Assembly (NCBI GenBank): GCA_023228985.1
Contig: JALOAC010000007.1
Span: forward strand, 25,740-89,739
DNA: 64,000 nucleotides
Source: Thiopseudomonas sp.
Lineage (GTDB): Bacteria > Pseudomonadota > Gammaproteobacteria > Pseudomonadales > Pseudomonadaceae
Direction: 5' to 3'
Below the pieces are notes generated by a model. The model was not told where the DNA came from, made no database searches, and was given only the letters and a program-made list of their open reading frames with translations. Made by a program: the position numbers and the translations under genes. Positions 18,291 through 27,308 of this stretch are shown one piece after another (the stretch's first letter is position 1; every line of letters starts with the position of its first letter).

Positions 18291-18620
18291 GCTGGATCCT
18301 TGTAAAGTGTTCTCTTAGTAGGCGTAAAATAATTGCCTATTTAAATCTGAGTAACAAGAAAAATCTATAGAACTTAAGACTTTATATTGTGTTGGCGCAA
18401 AGCTGCTCGTTAGTAATGCATTGAAGTCTTAACTAAAAAACAGCATTTTACAGTACAGATAGACAGGCGCTACTTAACCTAAGTCACATGTTCATGGTAG
18501 TAATGCGTGTTTGGAGCATTAATATGGCAAAGCGGACCTTTCCTGTTGCGCTGTAAAGCGCTTTGTCTTGTATAGTATCGAGCAGGAAAAAATGTAGGCG
18601 TAGAACAAATAGGGGCTGTT
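18291..18620. promoter_or_regulatory. Divergent intergenic region between fabA and the AEC transporter gene
   Basis: This 330-base AT-rich gap has no convincing gene. It must hold the leftward fabAB promoter and a rightward promoter for the transporter; TTGCGC (18546-18551) and TATAGT (18571-18576) with a 19-base spacer are the best rightward candidate. An inverted repeat with 9-base arms (TTAAGACTT at 18374-18382 and AAGTCTTAA at 18424-18432) lies on the fabA side. No clear FadR- or DesT-type operator was recognised. Confidence 0.5.
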
Positions 18621-19529
18621 ATGCAGGGTGTTTTATTGGCGTTATGGCCTATATTTGCTTTGATTGTAAGCGGGTTTGTGTTGCAAAAATTACGGGTGTT
18701 CGGCGCGGAATTTTGGATTGGTGCGGAAAAGCTAAACTATTTTTTCTTGTTTCCAGCACTTTTGATCAGCAGTTTAACGCTAGCCCCTTTTTTTAGCTCC
18801 GAGTTGCCGCAGATGGCGTTGCTGATAGTTATCAGTATCGCACTAGCTTGGTTTTTTTTGCAGCTTTTACGTAAGCGTTATAGCTGGCCAGCGGCGCGAT
18901 TTGGTGTGTTAGCGCAAGGGGCGCTGCGCTTTAATACTTACCTGGGTTTGGCCGTTGTTGCTGCTTTATTTGGCAAGGAAGGCTTGGCTTTGGCTGCCAT
19001 TATTCTAGCCATTAAAGTACCTATTCTGAATCTATTGTCGGTGTGGGCTTTAGCCGCTGGCAAAGAGGTACGTGTACGGCAGTTACTGTTGCCGATACTC
19101 AAAAACCCTTTAATTTTGGCCTGTTTTGTTGGCATTGCTTTGAACCTGTCTGGGGTGGGGCTGCCGTTAGGTAGCGACAGGTTTTTAAGTATGCTGGGTG
19201 CGGCTAGTTTGCCCTTGGGTTTGCTTTGCGTAGGCGCTGCTTTGCAGCCGGCTTATTTGCTGGGTGAGCGGCATGCCTTGTTGTTAAATAGTGTTGGTAA
19301 ATTGCTACTGCTGCCGTGTTTGGTCGGTTTACTTGCTTGGCTATTACAGTTGCCCGCTTTGGCTGGCGCTTTAGTGGTGATATTTTTTGCCTTACCAACG
19401 GCGCCGAGTGCCTATATTTTAGCTCGACAAATGGGTGGCGACAGCCAGTTGATGGCGGGCATTATTACCATGCAAACGTTGTTGGCCGCGCTAAGTTTAC
19501 CCTTGGTGTTGATGCTGTTGCCGGGCTGA
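18621..19529 (+). CDS. AEC-family membrane transporter
   Basis: The 302-residue protein has about ten hydrophobic segments and resembles the auxin-efflux-carrier (AEC) family, whose bacterial members move small organic acids such as malate or malonate. The start MQGVLLALWPIFALIVSGF and the internal LNYFFLFPALLISSL and ALPTAPSAYILARQMGGD segments are typical. The ATG at 18621 follows a weak AGGGG. Substrate cannot be told from sequence, and neither neighbour suggests one. Confidence 0.85.
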   Translation: MQGVLLALWPIFALIVSGFVLQKLRVFGAEFWIGAEKLNYFFLFPALLISSLTLAPFFSSELPQMALLIVISIALAWFFLQLLRKRYSWPAARFGVLAQGALRFNTYLGLAVVAALFGKEGLALAAIILAIKVPILNLLSVWALAAGKEVRVRQLLLPILKNPLILACFVGIALNLSGVGLPLGSDRFLSMLGAASLPLGLLCVGAALQPAYLLGERHALLLNSVGKLLLLPCLVGLLAWLLQLPALAGALVVIFFALPTAPSAYILARQMGGDSQLMAGIITMQTLLAALSLPLVLMLLPG

Positions 19530-19631
19530 GCTAGGTAACAAGGCCGCAAACTATACTGGCTGGAGTCATGTGTTTTTTTATCGGCAGGAATACCGGGCTT
19601 TTTTATGCAGTATAAGTATCAGGTAAATAGA

Positions 19632-19660
19632 TTGGTGAAGGCAGGCTAGATCTCTATAAT
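19632..19660 (+). promoter_or_regulatory. Sigma-70 promoter of gpsA
   Basis: TTGGTG (19632-19637) and a perfect TATAAT (19655-19660) are separated by 17 bases, about 37 bases before the gpsA start. Confidence 0.7.
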
Positions 19661-19696
19661 GCTTGGATTCGCCATAGGGCGGTGGGAGAAATATGA

Positions 19697-20725
19697 ATGA
19701 CAGCAACTAAGCCTATTGCCGTTTTAGGTGGTGGTAGTTTTGGCACTGCGCTCGCTAATTTGTTAGCGGGCAATCAACAGAGAGTTTTGTTGTGGATGCG
19801 CGATGAGCAACAAGCTGCTTATATGCGTGAACATGGTAAAAATCCACGCTATTTAAAAGATATACCGTTACTTAATGGTATCGAGCCGGTTACTGATTTG
19901 GCTGCGAGTTTGGCCGCCTGCGATATAGTTTTTGTGGCTTTGCCTTCAACAGCATTGCGCGCCGTGTTAGAGCCTTATGCGGACGTGCTGAGCAGCAAGC
20001 TACTGATCAGCACGACCAAGGGTATTGAGGCTGATACCTTTAAACTGATGAGCCAGATTTTGGAAGATATTGCTCCTCGGGCACGTATTGGTGTGCTGTC
20101 GGGCCCTAATTTGGCGCGAGAGATTGCCGAACAGGCGCTGACCGCTAGCGTGATTGCCAGTGAAGACGCTGATTTGTGCGCACAAGTGCAATTAGTGCTG
20201 CATGGCGACACGTTCCGCGTGTATGCCAGTACGGACCGTTTTGGTGTTGAGCTGGGCGGGGCATTAAAAAATGTCTATGCCATTATGGCTGGCATGGCTG
20301 CCGCTATGGGTATGGGTGAGAATACTCGCAGCATGCTGATTACTCGGGCATTAGCAGAAATGACACGTTTTGCCGTAAAACTGGGCGCCAATCCGATGAC
20401 GTTTTTGGGTTTGGCCGGTGTGGGCGATCTGGTGGTGACCTGCAGTTCGGTAAAAAGTCGTAATTATCAAGTGGGCTATGCCTTGGGTGAAGGTTTGAGC
20501 TTAGAGCAAGCGGTTGAGCGCCTAGGTGAGGTGGCTGAGGGTGTGCACACCATTAAGGTGCTCAAGCAAAAAGCTGAAGAATTAGACGTTTATATGCCGT
20601 TGGTTACGGGGTTGCATGCAGTGTTATTTGAAGGCTACACCATGAAACAGGTGGTGGGTGGCTTGATGCTGGGCGAACCTAAAACCGAAGTTGATTTTAT
20701 TTCCATTGAGGGTTTTGGAGTATGA
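19697..20725 (+). CDS. gpsA: NAD(P)-dependent glycerol-3-phosphate dehydrogenase
   Basis: GpsA reduces dihydroxyacetone phosphate to sn-glycerol-3-phosphate for phospholipid synthesis. The dinucleotide motif VLGGGSFGTALA (about 9-20), LISTTKGIE, LSGPNLAREIA, the catalytic region ELGGALKNVYAI and the C-terminal GLAGVGDLVVTC are all present. The 342-residue length is normal. It overlaps the next gene by four bases (ATGA) and probably heads an operon with the DUF4389 gene and sixA. Confidence 0.97.
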   Translation: MTATKPIAVLGGGSFGTALANLLAGNQQRVLLWMRDEQQAAYMREHGKNPRYLKDIPLLNGIEPVTDLAASLAACDIVFVALPSTALRAVLEPYADVLSSKLLISTTKGIEADTFKLMSQILEDIAPRARIGVLSGPNLAREIAEQALTASVIASEDADLCAQVQLVLHGDTFRVYASTDRFGVELGGALKNVYAIMAGMAAAMGMGENTRSMLITRALAEMTRFAVKLGANPMTFLGLAGVGDLVVTCSSVKSRNYQVGYALGEGLSLEQAVERLGEVAEGVHTIKVLKQKAEELDVYMPLVTGLHAVLFEGYTMKQVVGGLMLGEPKTEVDFISIEGFGV

Positions 20726-21057
20726 GCATGAATAAGCAAGCCAAGCGTTTAGCTCGAGAAGCCATCATTTTTCGTATTATCTGGATGCTGGTTTTTTTGC
20801 TGGCTTGGCAGATAGCGGTGCCTCTGTTGGGGTTAGTGGTTTTAGCGCAGTTAGTGTTTCGTTTGATTTATGCGGCGCCTCATCAAAATCTGATGAGTTT
20901 CGGTGACTCGTTAAGCCAGTATTTGCTGCAAATAGGGCGTTTTGAGGTGTTTAGCACTGATGAAAAGCCTTGGCCGGTGGCTGATTGGCCGCAAGCTAAC
21001 CCTGCTGAAGGCGAGGCGGCTTATCAGCAGCACAAGCAAACAGATACAGCAGGGTAG
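20722..21057 (+). CDS. DUF4389 membrane protein
   Basis: This 111-residue protein has two hydrophobic segments (about 18-36 and 38-52) followed by a soluble tail with a conserved KPWPVADWP stretch. DUF4389 proteins often follow gpsA in Pseudomonas. No function is established. Its start overlaps the gpsA stop, so the two are co-translated. Confidence 0.85.
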   Translation: MSMNKQAKRLAREAIIFRIIWMLVFLLAWQIAVPLLGLVVLAQLVFRLIYAAPHQNLMSFGDSLSQYLLQIGRFEVFSTDEKPWPVADWPQANPAEGEAAYQQHKQTDTAG

Positions 21058-21066
21058 TTAATAAGC

Positions 21067-21525
21067 ATGAAACTTTGGTTGTTACGTCATGGGGAGGCGC
21101 AGCCCTATCAGCGCAAAGATGCTGAACGGCAACTGACAGAGCGGGGCCGTAAGCAAGTGGTTGAGGCAGCGCAAAGTGTTGCCGGCAACAGGTTTACGCA
21201 CGTTTTATGCAGCCCCTATATTAGGGCGAGGCAAACAGCTGAGATTTTTCTACCAGCAGTAAATTATCACAAAGATCCCGAGATAGTACCTTGGCTAACT
21301 CCAGAAAGTAGTGTGGCCGAAGCGCAGCGTTATTTGGCTAGCTATACTGAGGATAGCTTGTTATTAATAGGGCATCAGCCACTCTTGGGAAATCTGGTTG
21401 GCTGGTTTTGTGACGGTAGCACGCAGTACTCAATGCCATTAGCAACAGCAACTGTGGTGCAGTTAGAGGGGGATTGCCTGGCGGCAGCAATGAAACTGTT
21501 GTCAGTGCAACATGTAGAAAGTTAA
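21067..21525 (+). CDS. sixA: Phosphohistidine phosphatase SixA
   Basis: SixA is a small phosphoglycerate-mutase-fold (RHG) phosphatase that dephosphorylates histidine-phosphorylated proteins, in E. coli ArcB and phosphotransferase components. The catalytic R7-H8-G is in LLRHGEAQPY and the second histidine is in LLIGHQPLLGNLVG. The 152-residue length is typical. It lies nine bases after the DUF4389 gene in a conserved gpsA-sixA arrangement. Confidence 0.92.
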   Translation: MKLWLLRHGEAQPYQRKDAERQLTERGRKQVVEAAQSVAGNRFTHVLCSPYIRARQTAEIFLPAVNYHKDPEIVPWLTPESSVAEAQRYLASYTEDSLLLIGHQPLLGNLVGWFCDGSTQYSMPLATATVVQLEGDCLAAAMKLLSVQHVES

Positions 21526-21540
21526 CAAGAAGGAGAGCCT

Positions 21541-22413
21541 ATGAGCTACCCAGCTAAAGAAATACGTATCCAATTACCGCATATCGATCTCGCAGCTCGT
21601 GTATATGGTCCAGAAGACGGTGTTCCAGTATTAGCCCTACATGGCTGGCTTGATAATGCCATGAGTTTTGAGTTGTTAGCACCTAAGCTTCCAGGCTTGC
21701 GCATAGTCGCCCTAGATATGGCAGGCCATGGTTTTTCTGGTCGTCGTGCTCCGGGTGCAGGCTATCAATTATGGGACTTTGCCACGGATGCCTTGTTGGC
21801 TACCCAAGAGTTAGGTTGGTCTAAATTTTCAATTTTAGGCCATTCGCTCGGTGGCATTGTCGGTGTGCTGGTTGCTGCTGCAGTGCCAGAGCGTATTGAG
21901 CGCTTGGCATTGATTGACGGTTTGGTGCCTGATACCGGCGAGGCCGCGCAATCACCGAAAAAACTGGGTGAAGCGTTGTTGGCGCAAATTGATGTGCATA
22001 GTAAAAAGAAAACGGTTTATAGCTCCGAAGAGCAAGCCGTACAGGCCCGCGTGCGTGGCTTTATGCCGGTGAGTCAGCTGGCAGCGCAGTTACTGGTGTC
22101 GCGGGGGCTGAGTCCGGTGGATGGCGGTTATTGCTGGAATACGGATGTGCGCTTAACCTTGCCTTCACCACTACGTTTGACCATCAAGCATGCACAGGCT
22201 TTCGTGCAGGCACTGCAGTGCCCAGTCAGCTTGGTCTTGGCAGAGCAGGGCCTGCTGGTTAGTGTGCCTGAGTTTATGGGCTTTATGGATGCCTTGGACA
22301 AACAAAATATGGTGATACACAGAGTGTTGGGTGGTCACCACCTGCATCTTGATGATGACCAGGGTGCGCAGGCTGTAGCTGAGTGCTTTGCTGAGTTTTT
22401 AGCCGCTAAATAG
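21541..22413 (+). CDS. Alpha/beta hydrolase
   Basis: The nucleophile elbow GHSLGG holds Ser102, the oxyanion-hole segment LHGWLDN is at 34-40 and the catalytic histidine is probably in LGGHHLHLDD. This is a 290-residue cytoplasmic serine hydrolase without signal peptide. It resembles the hydrolases that often follow sixA in Pseudomonas. The substrate, perhaps a small ester, is unknown. AAGGAGAG precedes the ATG. Confidence 0.85.
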   Translation: MSYPAKEIRIQLPHIDLAARVYGPEDGVPVLALHGWLDNAMSFELLAPKLPGLRIVALDMAGHGFSGRRAPGAGYQLWDFATDALLATQELGWSKFSILGHSLGGIVGVLVAAAVPERIERLALIDGLVPDTGEAAQSPKKLGEALLAQIDVHSKKKTVYSSEEQAVQARVRGFMPVSQLAAQLLVSRGLSPVDGGYCWNTDVRLTLPSPLRLTIKHAQAFVQALQCPVSLVLAEQGLLVSVPEFMGFMDALDKQNMVIHRVLGGHHLHLDDDQGAQAVAECFAEFLAAK

Positions 22414-22435
22414 CGAGTAACTAGAGGAATAAAAC

Positions 22436-23098
22436 ATGATTGATTTATATACGGCAGCAACACCTAATGGGCATAAGGCTTCTATTGCTTTAGAGGAGAT
22501 GGCGCTTGAGTATCAATTACATGTGCTTTCCTTTGATAAAAAAGAACAAAAAGCACCGGAGTTTTTAGCCATTAACCCGAATGGACGAATTCCTGCAATT
22601 GTTGATCGTGATAATGGTGATTTTGCAGTGTTTGAGTCCGGTGCGATTCTTTGGTATTTGGCTGAAAAAACGGGACAGTTTTTGTCAACTGATGCAAAGC
22701 AGCGTTCTGTAACACTGCAGTGGTTAATGTTTCAGATGGGCGGGGTTGGGCCTATGCAGGGACAGGCCAACGTTTTTTATCGTTATTTTCCAGAAAAAAT
22801 CCCTGCTGCAATTGAGCGTTATCAAAATGAGACACGCCGTCTGTATGAAGTGCTCAACACGCGCTTGTCGCAGGCAGAATATTTAGCTGGTGATTACAGC
22901 ATTGCTGATATGGCGACTTACCCTTGGGTATCAGTCTATGAGTGGGCTGGTGTTTCAGTTGCAGGCTTGGAGCATTTACAGCGCTGGTTAGAGGCGGTTG
23001 GGCAGCGGCCTGCAGTACAGAAGGGTATGCAGACACCGCCCTCGCAGCAACCCAAAGAAGACTCCATCGGTACGGCGCAATCGATGTTGGTGAAATAA
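22436..23098 (+). CDS. Glutathione S-transferase, nu class (YfcG-like)
   Basis: The thioredoxin-fold N-terminus MIDLYTAATPNGHKASIALEE matches nu-class enzymes, which act as glutathione-disulfide reductases using two bound glutathiones. NPNGRIPAIVD and FESGAILWYLAE are glutathione-binding segments, and the C-terminal helical domain has DYSIADMATYPW. Length (220) is typical. Its stop overlaps the start of the next gene by one base. Confidence 0.88.
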   Translation: MIDLYTAATPNGHKASIALEEMALEYQLHVLSFDKKEQKAPEFLAINPNGRIPAIVDRDNGDFAVFESGAILWYLAEKTGQFLSTDAKQRSVTLQWLMFQMGGVGPMQGQANVFYRYFPEKIPAAIERYQNETRRLYEVLNTRLSQAEYLAGDYSIADMATYPWVSVYEWAGVSVAGLEHLQRWLEAVGQRPAVQKGMQTPPSQQPKEDSIGTAQSMLVK

Positions 23099-23904
23099 TG
23101 ACTAAACTTGTTTCTGCGTTGTTAGGTGTGGGCCTGCTACTTGTTGCACATGTCTTGCCTGCACAAACTCTATTTGAGTCACTGCAAGCACTACCACCTT
23201 TGCAAAATGCCCGTGTCATTAACTCTTCGCAGCAGGAGGCTGTAGAAAAGATTTATCCGCTGGGTTCTGTGCGTCGTATTAGTGGTCGTTTGCGTTATAC
23301 CGGCGAGGTGTTATTGCACGGGCAACAATCTGTTTTAACCGTACAGTTAGCGTCAACACATACAGCAGGTGATGCCTTTATGGCCGCACGCGACTATTTA
23401 GAACAGCATGATGCGCAAATGTTATTTTGGTGTGAAGGAAAGGATTGCGGGCCAAGCAATCTGTGGGCTAATGCGGTATTTGATACTGCGCGTCTGTATG
23501 GGCCGGATGAGCAACAGAGTTACGCTGCCTTTATTCAACCAAAAGACGCTTCACTGATCACTGTCTATGCGATTACGCGCGGTAATGGACGTTCCTTGTT
23601 ACATTTTGAGCAGCTGGCTACTGACTCTATGCCTAGTGATTTACGCCCAACTCCAGCTACGCTACTGCGTCAGTTGCGCGAGGGTGGAAAACTAATGCTG
23701 ACTCATTTGCCTGCTGAGCCAGAGCCGCAATGGCTGGCTTTGCTTGTGCGTACACTTAATCAAAGCGCAGCTTTTAGAGTGGTTATCGGCGGCGAGAATG
23801 CAGCGCTTTGGTACGAAGAGTTAATCGCGGCTGGAGTAAAAGCCAATCGTGTAGAGCTTGATTCTGCTGAAAGCTCAAAACTTTACTTGCAGCTTATTCA
23901 ATAG
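23098..23904 (+). CDS. DUF4892 exported protein
   Basis: The start is the ATG at 23098, which overlaps the GST stop (TAATG); the open frame extends upstream but inside the GST gene. The first 23 residues form a signal peptide ending VLPAQ. The mature part carries the DUF4892 domain with RRISGRLRYTGEVLLHGQ and paired cysteines in FWCEGKDCGPSN. The C-terminal third resembles an OmpA-like or SPOR-like fold only loosely. Function is unknown; the location is periplasmic or outer-membrane associated. Confidence 0.82.
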   Translation: MTKLVSALLGVGLLLVAHVLPAQTLFESLQALPPLQNARVINSSQQEAVEKIYPLGSVRRISGRLRYTGEVLLHGQQSVLTVQLASTHTAGDAFMAARDYLEQHDAQMLFWCEGKDCGPSNLWANAVFDTARLYGPDEQQSYAAFIQPKDASLITVYAITRGNGRSLLHFEQLATDSMPSDLRPTPATLLRQLREGGKLMLTHLPAEPEPQWLALLVRTLNQSAAFRVVIGGENAALWYEELIAAGVKANRVELDSAESSKLYLQLIQ

Positions 23905-23969
23905 CCAAGCTTCTTGATGTGGCTAAGAAAAATAATAATTAAGGAACCTCTGAATAACAAGGAGCAACA

Positions 23970-25040
23970 ATGATTAGCAGCGATCGTTTACTGACGCAGA
24001 TTCTTTTGCTGGCTTTGATAGGTGCCTGTTTGTGGGTGTTAGCCCCCTTTATGTCGGCACTTTTTTGGGCAGCTGTGGTGGCTTTTGCTAGCTGGCCCTT
24101 GATGCGTCTATTAACCGCTAAGCTCAATGGAAATATTGCTTTAGCGGCTTCAATATTGACAGCTGGTTGGGTATTGCTGGTGGCTATTCCTTTTTTCTGG
24201 ATCGGCTTTAACATCGCGGACTACATCCGTGATGGAACTGAGATGATAAAAAACCTGCGTATCACGGGCATGCCACCAGAGCCTGAATGGTTGCAAAGTG
24301 TGCCTTTCTTTGGAGAGCGCTTACATGAGGTGTGGGCTACTTTAGATGAAGAAGGCCCAGTATTGTTCTCTGCGGTTAAGCCCTATATGGGAATGCTCGG
24401 TAACTGGCTGTTGGGGCGTAGTGCCAGTATTGCAGGCGGTATGTTAGAGCTCACGCTGAGTTTGTTTTTAGTGTTTTTCTTTTATCGTGATGGCGAACGC
24501 CTTGCGTTGTTTGTGCGCGCGTTGGTGCATAGATTATTGGGCGCACGTACTGATTACTATATAGAGCTGGTAGCAGGCACTGTACGTCGCGTGGTCAACG
24601 GCGTGATAGGTACCGCAACAGCACAAGCGATAGTGGCTTTTATTGGTTTTTGGATTGCTGGCGTGCCCGGTGCTTTGCTGTTATCTGGCCTAACTTTTAT
24701 GTTGAGTTTAATACCCATGGGGCCTCCTTTGGTGTGGGTGCCAGCTGTAGCTTGGTTGTTTTTCCAAGAAAACTATACGATGGCTATTTTTATGGCTGTT
24801 TGGGGGTTTGTGGTTATTAGTAGTGTTGATAATATTTTAAAACCCTATTTGATTAGCCGTGGTGGGAACTTACCCTTAATTGTGGTTCTAATTGGTGTGT
24901 TTGGTGGACTTATTGCCTTTGGTTTTATGGGTTTATTTTTAGGCCCAACCTTGCTTGCAGTAGCCTATAGTTTGCTTAGTGAGTGGATTTTAATCAGTGA
25001 GTCCAAGCAAGAAAAAAAGAAAAGAACGCTTAAGGAGTAG
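23970..25040 (+). CDS. AI-2E family (UPF0118) membrane permease
   Basis: The 356-residue protein has about eight membrane segments and the AI-2E exporter-family layout: two N-terminal helices, a hydrophilic loop, then the GTATAQAIVAFIGFWIAGVPG and LIPMGPPLVWVPA segments. Family members are annotated as putative autoinducer or small-molecule exporters, and several are proton or sodium antiporters. AAGGAGC precedes the ATG. It is followed three bases later by the lipoprotein gene. Confidence 0.87.
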   Translation: MISSDRLLTQILLLALIGACLWVLAPFMSALFWAAVVAFASWPLMRLLTAKLNGNIALAASILTAGWVLLVAIPFFWIGFNIADYIRDGTEMIKNLRITGMPPEPEWLQSVPFFGERLHEVWATLDEEGPVLFSAVKPYMGMLGNWLLGRSASIAGGMLELTLSLFLVFFFYRDGERLALFVRALVHRLLGARTDYYIELVAGTVRRVVNGVIGTATAQAIVAFIGFWIAGVPGALLLSGLTFMLSLIPMGPPLVWVPAVAWLFFQENYTMAIFMAVWGFVVISSVDNILKPYLISRGGNLPLIVVLIGVFGGLIAFGFMGLFLGPTLLAVAYSLLSEWILISESKQEKKKRTLKE

Positions 25041-25043
25041 TAG

Positions 25044-25334
25044 ATGAGACTCAATAACATAATTGGCTTAGGACTGGTTTTAAGTACTTTGTTGTTAGCA
25101 GGTTGCGCAGGTAAAACCTATGATCGTGCCGCCTGTAGTAATGAGATTGATGCAGCATGGAAGGAGTTAAACTTTGCTGAGGCGGAAGGGCTTGCTGGTA
25201 CAGTCAGCTACTCCAAAGCTTTGGCTTTACTGACTACGGCAAAAACTCAGCAGCAATTTGAGAAGTTTGCCAGCTGTAAACACAAAGCCAAACGTGCACG
25301 TTTTTATATTAGTGAATCGCGCGCAGGACGTTAG
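25044..25334 (+). CDS. Small lipoprotein
   Basis: The 96-residue product has a type II signal peptide with lipobox LAGC (Cys21), then a short, mostly helical, basic mature domain with two conserved-looking cysteines (RAACSN and ASCKHK). Similar lipoproteins follow AI-2E permeases in Pseudomonas. Lysine and arginine at the C-terminus give it positive charge. No function is known. AAGGAG precedes the start. Confidence 0.8.
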   Translation: MRLNNIIGLGLVLSTLLLAGCAGKTYDRAACSNEIDAAWKELNFAEAEGLAGTVSYSKALALLTTAKTQQQFEKFASCKHKAKRARFYISESRAGR

Positions 25335-25428
25335 TGGCTTAACTGAGGTATGCAATGTCACGCACCCGATGAAGTTAAACGAAATTTGTTTATACTCATA
25401 ACGGAAAATAAAGGTTACAGGAGTTGGG

Positions 25429-26349
25429 GTGATGTTAAGAAAGCTGGAAAATTGCCTGCACGCCGTTAATCAGGTGTTACTGGGTAAGGAGCATCAGGTG
25501 CGCATGGCCATGGCGTGTTTATTGGCGCGAGGGCACTTGCTGATTGAGGATTTGCCGGGGATGGGCAAAACAACCCTCAGTCATGCTTTGGCGCAGGTGC
25601 TGGGACTTAGTTACCAGCGCGTGCAATTCACCTCCGACTTACTGCCCGGAGATATCTTAGGAACTTCTGTTTTTGAGCGCAGCACAGGGCAGTTTGTGTT
25701 TCACCCAGGGCCTATTTTTACTCAGCTTTTGCTGGCCGATGAAATCAATCGAGCTACTCCCAAAAGCCAAAGTGCGTTGCTGGAAGCCATGGAGGAGCGG
25801 CAAGTCACCATCGAGGGTGCAACCCGTCCTTTGCCGGAACCTTTTTTCGTGATTGCAACCCAAAACCCCATCTGTCAGAGCGGCACTTTTGCTTTGCCAG
25901 AATCTCAACTTGATCGTTTTTTAATGCGCCTGTCTTTGGGATATCCCAATGCCGAAGCGGAGCGTGCATTGTTAACGCATGCTGATACAAGGCCGCAAGC
26001 GACTTCGTTAACCCAGCAAATAGAAAAAGATGAGCTGCTGAGCGCGCAAAAACAGGTGAGTGAAATAAAGGTGAGTGACGCACTAGTGAGTTATATTCTG
26101 CGTCTAGTAGAGGCCACGCGCACCAATGCACAGTTTGTTTATGGCTTATCGCCGCGTGGCGGACTGGCGTTGTTATCAGCGGCTAAAGCTTGGGCGTTTT
26201 TGGCTGGACGTGATTATGTCATTCCGGAGGATGTACAGAGTGTTTTGCCACAGGTGGTGGCACATCGACTAGCGCATGCAGCCGCGGGTACTGGCGCTAC
26301 AGGCACCACAGCAGTGCAATGGCTGCTCAGTGAAGTAGCTGTATTTTAA
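25429..26349 (+). CDS. MoxR-family AAA+ ATPase
   Basis: MoxR ATPases act as chaperones for complex assembly or membrane-protein maturation. Walker A is GMGKTTLS, Walker B is LLADEINRA, and the MoxR helix PKSQSALLEAMEE follows. Two adjacent starts are possible (GTG 25429 and ATG 25432), both within reach of AGGAG at 25418-25422. The gene overlaps the DUF58 gene by one base. The moxR-DUF58-tgpA order is the conserved tgpA operon. Confidence 0.93.
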   Translation: MMLRKLENCLHAVNQVLLGKEHQVRMAMACLLARGHLLIEDLPGMGKTTLSHALAQVLGLSYQRVQFTSDLLPGDILGTSVFERSTGQFVFHPGPIFTQLLLADEINRATPKSQSALLEAMEERQVTIEGATRPLPEPFFVIATQNPICQSGTFALPESQLDRFLMRLSLGYPNAEAERALLTHADTRPQATSLTQQIEKDELLSAQKQVSEIKVSDALVSYILRLVEATRTNAQFVYGLSPRGGLALLSAAKAWAFLAGRDYVIPEDVQSVLPQVVAHRLAHAAAGTGATGTTAVQWLLSEVAVF

Positions 26350-27308
26350 TGAGCGCTTGGCGTCATTGGCTTGCGGCTTGGTGGTCTCGTCGTTTGCCGG
26401 CACAAACTCGAGTTAAGCTGGGGCAGAAACATATCTTTATCGTGCCCACCTTAGCTGGCTATGCATTCGCAGCAGCCTTGTTATTAATGTTGATGGTCGC
26501 GATTAATTATCAAAACAGCCTCGCCTATGCGTTAACGTTCTTGTTGGCCTCTGTGGGCTTACTCAGCATTTTACATACATGGCGTAACTTGGCAGGTTTA
26601 CAGCTGGTTGGCTTGCCAACTGAGGCCTGCTTTGCTGGTGAAAATGCTCGGTTTCCGATACGCCTGCAAGCGACTGGGCGCGCATATCAGGCTATCGGGC
26701 TGGGTTGGTCGCGACAGAAAATGCTAATGACGGATGTGGCAAAACATTCCGAACAACAGGTTGAGTTGAGTTTGGCCGTCAAACGTCGAGGCAAACATAG
26801 CGCGGGGCGTATTCGGGTAGAAACACGCTTTCCGCTGGGTATTTGGGTGGCATGGAGCCAAGTGGATTTAGCGCAAAGCGTACTTGTTTACCCTAAACCT
26901 ATAGCAGCACCATTGGAATTGGCAGGTGTGGCTGCTGGTGAGGATGAGGTCGAGGGATTAGCAACGGCTGGGCGTGGTGTAGATGATTACCAAGGGTTGG
27001 AAGCTTGGCAGCAAGGCGATTCTTTACGCCGAGTAAACTGGAAAGTTTGGTCGAAGGGGCAGGGTTTGTGGGTTAAGCAGTTTGCTGAACTTAAGGGGGC
27101 ACAGGCGCAGTTGGATTTTTCCTCGCTGGGCGGTGATGTTGAATACCGCCTGTCTGTACTCTGTGCACAGGTTCTTAAACTAACCCAGCAAGAAACCCCT
27201 TTTACTCTGAAGCTGCTGGAGCAAACTATCGGGCCGGGCACAGGGGTTGCACATCAAGCAGAATGTTTAACTGCCTTGGCGCTCTTTGCTGGGGGCGGGC
27301 ATGGCTAA
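26349..27308 (+). CDS. DUF58 (vWA-like) membrane-associated protein
   Basis: DUF58 proteins usually partner MoxR ATPases. Two hydrophobic segments near residues 35-75 anchor the 319-residue protein; the DUF58 core with GVDDYQGLEAWQQGDSLRRVNWKVWSK is typical. It overlaps moxR by one base and tgpA by eight. A role in presenting or assembling the neighbouring transglutaminase-like protein is plausible but not shown. Confidence 0.9.
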   Translation: MSAWRHWLAAWWSRRLPAQTRVKLGQKHIFIVPTLAGYAFAAALLLMLMVAINYQNSLAYALTFLLASVGLLSILHTWRNLAGLQLVGLPTEACFAGENARFPIRLQATGRAYQAIGLGWSRQKMLMTDVAKHSEQQVELSLAVKRRGKHSAGRIRVETRFPLGIWVAWSQVDLAQSVLVYPKPIAAPLELAGVAAGEDEVEGLATAGRGVDDYQGLEAWQQGDSLRRVNWKVWSKGQGLWVKQFAELKGAQAQLDFSSLGGDVEYRLSVLCAQVLKLTQQETPFTLKLLEQTIGPGTGVAHQAECLTALALFAGGGHG

